From NCBI RefSeq assembly GCF_000799165.1, contig NZ_JUGF01000002.1, forward strand, positions 1,116,001 to 1,180,000: 64,000 nt of DNA, written 5' to 3'. Source of the DNA: Methylotenera versatilis 7. GTDB taxonomy: Bacteria > Pseudomonadota > Gammaproteobacteria > Burkholderiales > Methylophilaceae. A program made the position numbers and the translations under genes. Positions 38,226 to 45,758 of this stretch are shown piece by piece; position 1 is the first letter of the stretch, and every line of letters begins with the position of its first letter. The notes under the pieces are model-generated. The model saw nothing but the letters and a program-made list of their open reading frames with translations, was not told the origin of the DNA and ran no database searches.

Positions 38226-38783
38226 ATGAGTAAGCATGATGAAGGATATTCAAGATCTAGTTTTTGGCAATTAATCATTGCTATCCCAGGCACTATTTTA
38301 GCATTTACCTTGGTAATCTCATTATTAGCTTATTTTTTCGGTAAACCTGCCGAAAAGCCAGCGACAGCTGTTGCTGCCACCGCAGAGGTTTCTAAAGTTG
38401 ACGAGGCTCTTAAACCTGTTGCTGAAGTGGAAGTTGCAGCGGCAAGTACTGGCCCACACGTTAATAAAAGTGGCGAGGAAGTGGTTAAAGCGGTCTGTTC
38501 AATGTGCCACGCTGCAGGGTTGATGCAGGCGCCAACAATCGGTAATAAAGAACAATGGGCGCCACGCATTGCACAGGGTTATGAAACATTGGTTAAACAT
38601 GCGATTGAAGGTGTTCGTAACATGCCAGCACGTGGCGGCAATGCTGAGTTAACGGATATTGAAGTGGAGAATGCTGTTGTCCACATGGCTAATGCATCCG
38701 GTGCAAAATTTGCAGAACCAAAACCTGCTGCGGAAGAAGCGCCTGCTACTGAAGAAGCAGCTGAACCAGCACCAGCCAGCTAA
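38226..38783 (+). CDS. membrane-anchored c-type cytochrome (cytochrome c5 family)
   Basis: A 185-aa protein with one N-terminal membrane helix (FWQLIIAIPGTILAFTLVISLLAYFFG), an Ala/Val/Glu-rich linker, and a single heme c domain: CSMCH (heme attachment) with a downstream methionine ligand candidate in RNMPARGG. The order VCSMCHAAGLMQAPTIGNKEQWAPRIAQGYETLVKHAIEG is typical of cytochrome c5/CycB-like proteins (segment shown in part). An Ala/Glu/Pro tail ends the protein. It probably carries electrons in the periplasm near the cox complex. A rho-independent terminator follows. Confidence 0.88.
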   Translation: MSKHDEGYSRSSFWQLIIAIPGTILAFTLVISLLAYFFGKPAEKPATAVAATAEVSKVDEALKPVAEVEVAAASTGPHVNKSGEEVVKAVCSMCHAAGLMQAPTIGNKEQWAPRIAQGYETLVKHAIEGVRNMPARGGNAELTDIEVENAVVHMANASGAKFAEPKPAAEEAPATEEAAEPAPAS

Positions 38784-38807
38784 TTTAAGTTAGCTCCAGT
38801 ATTAAGG

Positions 38808-38841
38808 AAAAGCCGCTTAAATTATTTAGGCGGCTTTTTTG
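38808..38841 (+). terminator. rho-independent terminator after the cytochrome c gene
   Basis: Arms AGCCGCTTAAAT (38811-38822) and ATTTAGGCGGCT (38824-38835) form an almost fully paired stem, then T6. Located about 25 nt after the stop. Confidence 0.85.
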
Positions 38842-38886
38842 TTTGCGCAATTAAACTGACCATTAACCACCTATAATCAAACCATT

Positions 38887-39729
38887 ATGGCAACTTATGC
38901 AATCGGTGATATACAAGGCTGTTATAACGCTTTTATAGCGTTACTCAATCAGCTGCAATTTAATCCCAAAGCGGATCAGCTCAGGTTGGTCGGTGATTTA
39001 ATTAATCGGGGTGGCGGCTCGCTAGAAGTGTTACGTTGGTGTTATCAGCATCAGTCCTGCGTTAAAGTGGTGTTAGGCAATCATGATTTACATGCTTTGG
39101 CAGTGGCACATGAGTTAAAAAAAGCGCATAAAAGTGACACTTTGCACGCCATAATAGATGCCCATGATGGTACTGAGTTGCTGACTTGGTTGCGTAACCA
39201 GCCTTTAATGCTGGTTGATCGCGATGAGCATCAAAACGATTATGCAGTCATACATGCAGGTTTGCTACCTCAATGGAGTATTCAAAATGCGTTGGCCTAT
39301 GCGCATGAGGTGGAAGCTGCATTGCAGGCAGATGATTATCGTGATTTTCTAACACAGATGTATGGCAATACACCCAATATTTGGCAGGATGACTTGATTG
39401 GCATGGATAGGTTAAGAGTCATTACCAATGCAATGACTCGCATGCGTATTTGTAGGGCAGGCGGTGAAATGGAGTTTGCATTTAAAGGCGAACTGCAAAA
39501 TGTGCCTGCAGGCTACATGCCTTGGTTTAAGGTGGCTAATCGACAATCGCAAGCCACAAAAATCCTTTGTGGCCATTGGTCTGCGCTTGGTTTAAGTCAG
39601 CACAATAATGTGATTTCATTAGACACTGGTTGTTTATGGGGTGGGCAATTAACGGCTATTTGCCTTGAAACTGCTGTAATTACTCAAGTACAGCACGATG
39701 CTAGGGATTTTGTTGCAAAGCCAGTTTAG
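38887..39729 (+). CDS. apaH: symmetrical diadenosine tetraphosphatase ApaH
   Basis: Metallophosphatase that splits Ap4A into two ADP. Motifs: YAIGDIQGCYNAF (GDxxG), VGDLINRGG (GDxxxRG type) and VLGNHDLHALA (GNHD), then HAGLLPQW and CGHWSALG. It is 280 aa, the usual length. It converges with the acyltransferase gene and their 3' ends overlap by 29 nt. Confidence 0.94.
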   Translation: MATYAIGDIQGCYNAFIALLNQLQFNPKADQLRLVGDLINRGGGSLEVLRWCYQHQSCVKVVLGNHDLHALAVAHELKKAHKSDTLHAIIDAHDGTELLTWLRNQPLMLVDRDEHQNDYAVIHAGLLPQWSIQNALAYAHEVEAALQADDYRDFLTQMYGNTPNIWQDDLIGMDRLRVITNAMTRMRICRAGGEMEFAFKGELQNVPAGYMPWFKVANRQSQATKILCGHWSALGLSQHNNVISLDTGCLWGGQLTAICLETAVITQVQHDARDFVAKPV

Positions 39730-40465
39730 CGACAATTGCATCATAAGCTTGTTGGGTTAAGTCGCGCCTGTTCTGGGTGCTTGCATGAATCGGTGGTAAA
39801 AAATGCAATTCAACGAGAGCATTTTTTTGTTTGATGATTTGCAGCATAGACTCCATTAGGCCAGTTTCACCTGCGTAAGCCATCTCGGTATTGATACTGC
39901 CATCTAAATTAACATAACGGATAGCAACTGGCCAAACAGTTGTGTTTGCATTAATGGCCGCTTGTAATACGCTGCTCTTAAAAGCTAAAACCTGTTTACC
40001 ATCTGTAGTCGTTCCTTCAGGAAAAAAGCAAAGATTATCGCCTTCTGCCAGGCTTGCTGAAGTGATGCCTACGATTTCCCCTGCAACTTGTCTTTTACCT
40101 CTATCGATAAACAAAGCATCGGCTTTTTGTGCCAAATATCCAAATATTGGCCAATTTTTAATTTCTGCTTTGGCAATAAAACGTAGTGCAATTTGACTAT
40201 TTAATGCATGAATATCCGCCCAAGAAATATGATTGGCGACAAACATTGCACCGCGAGTTGAGGTGGGTGGCAGATTGCCTGAGATGATAACTTTGATATG
40301 AAAGGCGCGCACTAAGCCACCACACCACCATTTAATGAGCGATTGCTTAGACGCCTTGCTTAACATGGGCAAAATAAATGCAGCTATAATCAGCCCAGTC
40401 AGTATATGAAAGAAAACGCGTAGTATTCGATAAGTTCGAACAATTAAGTGACTGTTGTGATGCAA
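39701..40465 (-). CDS. olsA: 1-acyl-sn-glycerol-3-phosphate acyltransferase-like; ornithine lipid OlsA
   Basis: PlsC-domain acyltransferase of 254 aa with one N-terminal membrane helix (VFFHILTGLIIAAFILPML). The catalytic H-x4-D is in NHISWADIHAL; the phosphate-binding block FPEGTTTDGKQV follows. It begins 1 nt after the OlsB-like gene ends, so the two are cotranscribed as olsBA, where OlsA adds the second acyl chain to lyso-ornithine lipid. A PlsC role in phosphatidate synthesis remains possible. Its 3' end overlaps apaH by 29 nt. Confidence 0.85.
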   Translation of the reverse strand: MHHNSHLIVRTYRILRVFFHILTGLIIAAFILPMLSKASKQSLIKWWCGGLVRAFHIKVIISGNLPPTSTRGAMFVANHISWADIHALNSQIALRFIAKAEIKNWPIFGYLAQKADALFIDRGKRQVAGEIVGITSASLAEGDNLCFFPEGTTTDGKQVLAFKSSVLQAAINANTTVWPVAIRYVNLDGSINTEMAYAGETGLMESMLQIIKQKNALVELHFLPPIHASTQNRRDLTQQAYDAIVAKLALQQNP

Positions 40466-40466
40466 A

Positions 40467-41243
40467 TTATTTTAAGAAATGCGAGGCATATCGACTGTTG
40501 ATTTTAGATAAAGGTAACATTACCAGCATATCCGCTGTATTGAAATAGGCATCCCATGCAGGTTCACCACAAATGTAGGCGCCCAGTCTTAAATAGCCTT
40601 TAATGAGCGGTGGGCAAGCAACTTGCATATGTGGGTTTAAGGCGTGAATTGGCAAGGGCGTATGTGGAAACACACGGTATTCCGCAGGCGATAAATATTC
40701 GTCTTTCAGCTTGTGATACAAGCTCGCTGCCATGTGCCCGCCGTCATTAATAGGGACGCTGCCGCAACCAATCATGTACTCATAATTGTGCATTTGCATA
40801 TATTTAGCTAACCCTGCCCACAGCATGGTAATGGTGCCGCCATTGCGATAATTTTGATGCACACATGCGCGGCCTACTTCAACTGTGCTTTTGAATAAGT
40901 GTGATAAGCGGGTTAGATCAAATTCGCCGGCCGAGTAATAACCACCGGCTTCGTTGGCTTTTTCTGGGTTCAGGATGCGATAAGTGCCGATGACTTGATG
41001 TGTCACACTTTCGCGCACCAGTAAGTGTTCACAATATGCGTCAAAGCCGTCGATGTCTAAGCCGCCAGTACCAGAAAGTTGCGCGCCCATTTCTTCTGCA
41101 AATACTTTGTAGCGCAAGCGTTGCGCTTCTGCAACCTCTGCCGGATTGCGCGCCAGGCTGATGCTTAGGCCTTTTTGTTGATGATTGGATTGTAGTACTT
41201 TAGGTTGTACTAATAGTGGTTTTGCTAACTTGCTGTCAGACAT
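40467..41243 (-). CDS. olsB: N-acyltransferase, OlsB-type (L-ornithine N-alpha-acyltransferase)
   Basis: GNAT-fold N-acyltransferase of 258 aa, in the group that transfers a 3-hydroxyacyl group from ACP to the alpha-amine of ornithine. It has ARNPAEVAEAQRLRYKVFAEEMGA and the long conserved strip TVEVGRACVHQNYRNGGTI...LWAGLAKYM, followed by IGCGSVPIND. Genes like this followed directly by a PlsC-like partner (here 1 nt away) make the ornithine lipid pathway. An unrelated polyamine or lipid N-acylation is the alternative. Confidence 0.85.
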   Translation of the reverse strand: MSDSKLAKPLLVQPKVLQSNHQQKGLSISLARNPAEVAEAQRLRYKVFAEEMGAQLSGTGGLDIDGFDAYCEHLLVRESVTHQVIGTYRILNPEKANEAGGYYSAGEFDLTRLSHLFKSTVEVGRACVHQNYRNGGTITMLWAGLAKYMQMHNYEYMIGCGSVPINDGGHMAASLYHKLKDEYLSPAEYRVFPHTPLPIHALNPHMQVACPPLIKGYLRLGAYICGEPAWDAYFNTADMLVMLPLSKINSRYASHFLK

Positions 41244-41362
41244 AACATCTCTCCTTTATTTTTGAGAGATGTTATGTGCTTAATATGAATGAATCATGAA
41301 AATAAGATGACTAAATGGTGACACCAGTATAAATGGTGTCACTATTAAAGGTGAATTGATAG

Positions 41363-41815
41363 TTAATGCGTTACGCGCGAAGTGTCTGAATTTTCAACAA
41401 TACGTACTCTATCACCAGGTTTAAACTCTTCGTCAGCTTCTTGCACAATAGCCACCATAGAGCCGCCATCTAATTTAACCGTGATTTCAAGGCCGTCTTT
41501 GCGGGTAACGCCTTCTTCAAGAGCTGAGCCAGCAAGTCCACCTGCAATAGCGCCAATGACAGCAGCAATTGCACTGCCACGGCCACCACCAATCGAACTG
41601 CCTGCTATACCGCCGACCGCGCCACCGCCAATCGTACCCACCGGGCTTTTTGTACCTTCTAATTTAACCGTGCGTACACTTTCTACCACGCCGGTTTTAA
41701 CTGTTTGTACTTTACGGGCATCGTCACGTTTGTATACGCTGCCGGAATTAGAGCTCGCGCAAGCGACTGTTAAAATAGATAAGATTGCCACAATCAATAG
41801 TTTTGAGAATTGCAT
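41363..41815 (-). CDS. glycine-zipper outer membrane lipoprotein (SlyB/Pcp family)
   Basis: A 150-aa lipoprotein: signal peptide with lipobox TVAC-AS (Cys19), then a glycine-zipper 2TM segment (GGGAVGGIAGSSIGG and AAVIGAIAGGLAGSALEEG) and a C-terminal domain ending GDRVRIVENSDTSRVTH. The plan matches SlyB/PcP proteins, which span or associate with the outer membrane and respond to envelope stress. Monocistronic, with an unremarkable RBS upstream. Confidence 0.88.
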   Translation of the reverse strand: MQFSKLLIVAILSILTVACASSNSGSVYKRDDARKVQTVKTGVVESVRTVKLEGTKSPVGTIGGGAVGGIAGSSIGGGRGSAIAAVIGAIAGGLAGSALEEGVTRKDGLEITVKLDGGSMVAIVQEADEEFKPGDRVRIVENSDTSRVTH

Positions 41816-41911
41816 AATGGGTTCCTTTTAATTATTAAGATTTTATTCGTTATTTAGATACTATCTTCTTAGTCCATTTAACCAGTATTTGGTTTTACTA
41901 GCGACTACTTT

Positions 41912-42871
41912 TTACTTATTTGAAGCGGCTTGCTCAGTACTTACTTCTGCTAATAATGCTTGTGTATAAATATTCTCAATTTCAATACGCGTTGGTTTAT
42001 GATTTTGTCCACCACGGCTTGCGATTTTAATTGCGCCCATGGTCGAGGCTAATCGTCCACAAGTGAGCCAATCCCAGCCGTTAGCAATGCCATATAATAA
42101 ACCAGCGCGATACGCATCACCACAACCAGTCGGATCGACAATCTTTTCAGCCTTAACGCACGGCACGTCATAACGTTGACCATCTGCATAAATATGTGAG
42201 CCATTGGCGCCCAAAGTTACGACCAATGCTTTCACTTTGCTGGCTAATTGCTCAAGGCTTAAGCCGGTTTTGTCTTGAAGCACTTGTGCTTCGTAATCAT
42301 TTACTGCCAAATAAGTTGCCATTTCAATGAAGTGGAGCAACTCTTCACCATTAAACATAGGTAGGCCTTGGCCAGGATCAAACATGAAAGGAATGCCAGC
42401 CTCAAAACACTCTTTAGCATGTTGGAACATGCCGTCGCGACCATCCGGTGCAATAATCGCTAAACTGACTTCTTGGGCATTTTTTACGCTGTTTTGGTGT
42501 GACTCCACCATTGCACCTGGGTGAAATGCCGTGATTTGGTTGTCATCAATATCTGTTGTGATAAAGGCCTGTGCGGTAAAGCTCGCCTCAATTTTTTTAA
42601 TGTGCTGGGTGTTGATGTTGTTTTGATTTAGCCAACTGGTATAGCTGCTAAAATCCTCACCTACTGTCCCCATAATTAATGGTTTGCCTTCGAGCAGTTG
42701 TAGATTGTAGGCAATATTGCCTGCAGTGCCGCCAAATTCGCGTCGCATCTCTGGCACATAAAAAGACACGCTTAAAGAGTGAATTTTGTCAGGCAGGATA
42801 TGGTTTTTAAATTGATCCTGAAACACCATGATAGTGTCGAAAGCGAGAGAGCCACAAATGAGCGTATGCAT
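41912..42871 (-). CDS. PfkB-family carbohydrate/nucleoside kinase (adenosine kinase-like)
   Basis: Ribokinase-fold kinase of 319 aa. Starting at ATG 42871 it opens HTLICGSLAFDTIMVF, a standard N-terminus; an upstream in-frame extension to 42925 lacks conservation. The first PfkB motif is in REFGGTAGNIAYNL, and the second, DPTGCGDAYRAGLLYG, contains the catalytic Asp. The sequence is closest in pattern to adenosine kinase-like proteins common in betaproteobacteria; the substrate is not shown by the sequence. Confidence 0.85.
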   Translation of the reverse strand: MHTLICGSLAFDTIMVFQDQFKNHILPDKIHSLSVSFYVPEMRREFGGTAGNIAYNLQLLEGKPLIMGTVGEDFSSYTSWLNQNNINTQHIKKIEASFTAQAFITTDIDDNQITAFHPGAMVESHQNSVKNAQEVSLAIIAPDGRDGMFQHAKECFEAGIPFMFDPGQGLPMFNGEELLHFIEMATYLAVNDYEAQVLQDKTGLSLEQLASKVKALVVTLGANGSHIYADGQRYDVPCVKAEKIVDPTGCGDAYRAGLLYGIANGWDWLTCGRLASTMGAIKIASRGGQNHKPTRIEIENIYTQALLAEVSTEQAASNK

Positions 42872-43050
42872 AGTAATACCGTTTTTTGAAAACGGTATTA
42901 TCTTAGAGCAAGTATAGAGTGGCAAGGGAAGTTTTGACTGCAGTGAATGCGGTAAGGTAAAGCGCAGGCAGAATGAAAGTCAAAAGTGAAAATTAACCAT
43001 TGATTGTTACGATTAATTACTTATGATGCTTTGAATGTTTGAACTTAACT

Positions 43051-43617
43051 CTATGGCTGTTTAATTGCGCCGTCAATTAAAATTTTAGCCGCTTTCTTTG
43101 CGTATTTTATGGCGCCAGAACCACGCTTCATTTGTTCAGCTTGCGCTGCGCCTTCAAACAGCAGTGATAGCTGTAACGCTAAACCATCGGCATCTTTAAT
43201 ATTGGCATCAGCGGCTAATTTGCTGATAAATTGTCTAAATTCACGCGATTGCAATGAAGATAGTTTATGAATGGCATTTTCTTCGTTGGGGAACTCTGCA
43301 GAAGCCTTAATAAAGCCCACACCGATAAATGCAGAGGAGTTGACCCATTCTTCAATATAGTCAAACAACAGTTGAATTTTTTCAGCAGGCTTTTTAGTGC
43401 CAGCATTCAATTTTTCATTTAACCAGCTTTGAAAGTCTTGCTGGCTTTTTTGCAGTACTTCAATGATTAATTGTTCTTTTGTATGGAAGTATTTGTAAAG
43501 CGTCATTTTTGTGGTGCCAGCAACGGCAACAATCGTATCTACACCAGTAGAGTTGATTCCTCTAGTATGGAATAAATCAGTCGCGACTAATAAAATCTTG
43601 TCTTTTAAAACACTCAT
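43051..43617 (-). CDS. TetR/AcrR family transcriptional regulator
   Basis: A 188-aa repressor: N-terminal helix-turn-helix (ILLVATDLFHTRGINSTGVDTIVAVAGTTKMTLYKYFHTKEQLI, in part) and a divergent helical effector domain with DYIEEWVNSSAFIGVGFIKA. Its start codon sits inside a 15-nt palindrome (43612-43626), suggesting autoregulation. A target operon is not evident; neighbours are the PfkB kinase (downstream) and a gene of unknown function 303 nt upstream. Confidence 0.9.
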   Translation of the reverse strand: MSVLKDKILLVATDLFHTRGINSTGVDTIVAVAGTTKMTLYKYFHTKEQLIIEVLQKSQQDFQSWLNEKLNAGTKKPAEKIQLLFDYIEEWVNSSAFIGVGFIKASAEFPNEENAIHKLSSLQSREFRQFISKLAADANIKDADGLALQLSLLFEGAAQAEQMKRGSGAIKYAKKAAKILIDGAIKQP

Positions 43618-43626
43618 AAAATGAGT
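43612..43626. promoter_or_regulatory. palindrome over the TetR start codon (possible autoregulatory operator)
   Basis: ACTCAT-AAA-ATGAGT; the first arm contains the regulator's start codon on the minus strand. TetR-type proteins commonly bind such sites near their own start. Inference only. Confidence 0.35.
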
Positions 43627-43920
43627 ATAGCATGAGATTAATTGGCTTTGTCAAATATACCTTTGAGTAATGTTTTTTCGATAAATATATTTAAGTGTTA
43701 ATTTAAGTAACTAATATTAAAAGTAAAAATAAATTAACTATTTATTTGATGTGTTTAATTATACTTAGTGGTATATCTTATACATAGGGCTGATTTGAAG
43801 GTGGCTGTTGTGAGGTGTGTGTGAAAAAAGATGATTGGGTTACAGTTCGAAGTTGTACATTTGGTATGCGCTAAAGATTTCAGGACCTGAAATCTAGAGG
43901 GGGAAGTGAAGTGTGGATTG
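43618..43920. other. 303-nt intergenic region
   Basis: An AT-rich stretch between the TetR gene and the membrane gene at 43921. It holds the start-codon palindrome (43612-43626) and a perfect 10-nt-arm palindrome at 43875-43895 (AGATTTCAGG-A-CCTGAAATCT). No ORF or RNA gene is seen. Confidence 0.5.
43875..43895. repeat. 21-nt perfect palindrome downstream of the 43921 gene
   Basis: AGATTTCAGG-A-CCTGAAATCT, two perfect 10-nt arms around one base. It lies 26 nt past the stop of the minus-strand membrane gene. Without a T-run it is a weak terminator; a dimeric protein-binding site is equally possible. Confidence 0.4.
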
Positions 43921-44679
43921 TCAGCCTTTGGAGTTGGCCATTAACATGGGTGTGTAGTTGCAGCGAACCATATCTAATAAGTGCTGCACCAATTTTTGGT
44001 CTTCGATATTGGTTGAAATCTGCCCTAAGACAACATTCTCAAAATATACTTTTTTAGAGGAGTCGGGCAATTGTATTGCCTCAATCAGTTGGCAGTTCCC
44101 TTTGCGCATTTGATCAAGCTGCGCAAGCAATGCGGCGGTTTGTTGCGGGCTGGCTATTTGGCTTGCATTAACTGCAGTGTATGGGGTTGTTTGCGCGACT
44201 TGTTGGCTGGAAGGTAAATCAGTTTTGTTATGTATAAACAAGCTGCCTGTAACGATTAATGCGCCTAAAAAGCTGGCCGCAATTGCATAGGCAGAGGTTT
44301 TTGCGATACGAAATTCCTTTTCAGTTTGCGCTGCAATAAGTGCGCTGGCTGCATTTTTGGCATGGCTCAAGCTCAGTTGGTTGTTGGTCTGAAGTTTTTC
44401 TTGCGCGGCTGCAACAGCCATAAAATACAGTTGGCTTGCCAGCATTTCCGGTAGCGCCGCACCTGCTTTAGTAGCTTCTATGGCTAAAAAATCTTGTAAA
44501 TGATGATTGGTCGGCAATGTGGAGTGAGAGGTTGATGCTACAGGCTGCTGGGCATAAGGCGCATCAAGCCAGTCTTCCAGGATATCAAAAAGACTTAACA
44601 GTCTTGCTTGTGGTTTGTTGCTCGATTTTTTGAGCATGCGAATGAACCAGTCTGAATTGATTAAGTCTAGATTGTCCAT
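43921..44679 (-). CDS. membrane protein of unknown function
   Basis: A 252-aa protein I do not recognise. It starts with a soluble helical part (LINSDWFIRMLKKSSNKPQARLLSLFDILEDWLDAPY), has a single central membrane helix (AYAIAASFLGALIVTGSLFI, about residues 130-150), then a Gln/Ala/Ser-rich stretch and a periplasmic part with two cysteines (GNCQLIEAI and MVRCNYTP) that could form a disulfide. It is 33 nt after the HemJ-like gene and likely in the same operon. Confidence 0.5.
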   Translation of the reverse strand: MDNLDLINSDWFIRMLKKSSNKPQARLLSLFDILEDWLDAPYAQQPVASTSHSTLPTNHHLQDFLAIEATKAGAALPEMLASQLYFMAVAAAQEKLQTNNQLSLSHAKNAASALIAAQTEKEFRIAKTSAYAIAASFLGALIVTGSLFIHNKTDLPSSQQVAQTTPYTAVNASQIASPQQTAALLAQLDQMRKGNCQLIEAIQLPDSSKKVYFENVVLGQISTNIEDQKLVQHLLDMVRCNYTPMLMANSKG

Positions 44680-44711
44680 ATTTAAGCTTACTTAACCTTG
44701 AGTCGCTTATT

Positions 44712-45122
44712 TTAAAAAGGTTTTACTACTGCCAGAATGACAATGGCAAATAATACCAATACAGGCATTTCATTAAACCAGCGATACCACACGTGGCTAT
44801 GCGTATTTTTCCCGGCGGCGAAAGCGCGCATCAATTTTCCGCAATACATATGATAAGCGATTAAGCCAGCAACCAATAGTAGTTTGGCATGCAGCCAGCC
44901 ACCTTTAATGCCATAACCCAGCCAAAGCCACAGGCCAAAGACAATTGCCAGTACCGCCAATGGCAACGTGAAACGATATAGCTTATGCTCCATTAAGCTG
45001 AGTCGTTCTTGCGTGGCAGCGTCTTGAGTCATGGCGTGATTGACAAATAATCGCGGCAAATAAAATAAGCCGGCAAACCAGCTTATGACGAAAATAATAT
45101 GCAATGCTTTAATCCAAAGCAT
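44712..45122 (-). CDS. HemJ/CopD family membrane protein
   Basis: A 136-aa membrane protein with about four helices; family residues include the first-helix ALHIIFVISWFAGLFYLPRLFVNH and YHMYCGKLMRAF (the conserved His are typical of the HemJ protoporphyrinogen oxidase/CopD group). HemJ oxidises protoporphyrinogen IX in bacteria lacking HemG/HemY. Its start codon overlaps the stop of the TlpA-like gene (1 nt), and the pair is probably cotranscribed. Confidence 0.8.
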   Translation of the reverse strand: MLWIKALHIIFVISWFAGLFYLPRLFVNHAMTQDAATQERLSLMEHKLYRFTLPLAVLAIVFGLWLWLGYGIKGGWLHAKLLLVAGLIAYHMYCGKLMRAFAAGKNTHSHVWYRWFNEMPVLVLFAIVILAVVKPF

Positions 45123-45619
45123 TATTTCGCCAGTTCGATATTCAATAAGTGGTGTAGTTTAACAAAATCCAGCTCGCCAATTGTGCGCTGTAAGCGATTA
45201 CCTTGTTTATCAAAAATGAACGCGGTGGGCGTTAGGTTAACGCCGCCAAACGCTTGAGTAATTTCAGACAAGCCATCATGCATCACGGGGAAGGGCAGTG
45301 ATTTTTGACGCGTGTAGTTAAGCACCTGAGCCGGTGGATCGTAAGGCATTGCAACAGAAATAATTTCAAGGCCTTTGGTTTTGTAGTTGTTATAAGTTTT
45401 TATTAAGTCGGGCATTTCTTTAATGCAGCCAGGACAGTCGGTGGCCCAGAAGTTAACCAGCACGACTTTGCCTTTTAAATCAGCCATGCTGATTTTCTTG
45501 CCTTCAATAGTGGTAAATGTGACTGCAGGCGCTTGTGATTTATTGCTGAGGTTTAAGCCCAAAAATAATAATAAAGCCAGAATGGCAGCGGGAATGATTA
45601 ATTTTTTAATGATTGGCAT
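45122..45619 (-). CDS. TlpA-type thiol-disulfide protein
   Basis: A 165-aa membrane-anchored thioredoxin-fold protein: N-terminal helix (LIIPAAILALLLFLGLNLS), then a periplasmic redoxin domain with active-site WATDCPGCIKEMP (CPGC). The cis-proline region (NLTPTAFIFDKQGN) is present. Candidate role is reduction of apocytochrome or cox-related thiols. It shares its last base with the HemJ-like gene. Confidence 0.88.
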   Translation of the reverse strand: MPIIKKLIIPAAILALLLFLGLNLSNKSQAPAVTFTTIEGKKISMADLKGKVVLVNFWATDCPGCIKEMPDLIKTYNNYKTKGLEIISVAMPYDPPAQVLNYTRQKSLPFPVMHDGLSEITQAFGGVNLTPTAFIFDKQGNRLQRTIGELDFVKLHHLLNIELAK

Positions 45620-45758
45620 CGTATAATTTTAACGCTTTTTATGCATAATTTGTTATCAATAACCATAGAACGCTTGTAGTTATTTGGCGGTCTACAGCAT
45701 GTTATAATTAACTATTAAATTTAGCCCATTTTTATCCAAAAGATAAACACAAACATAG

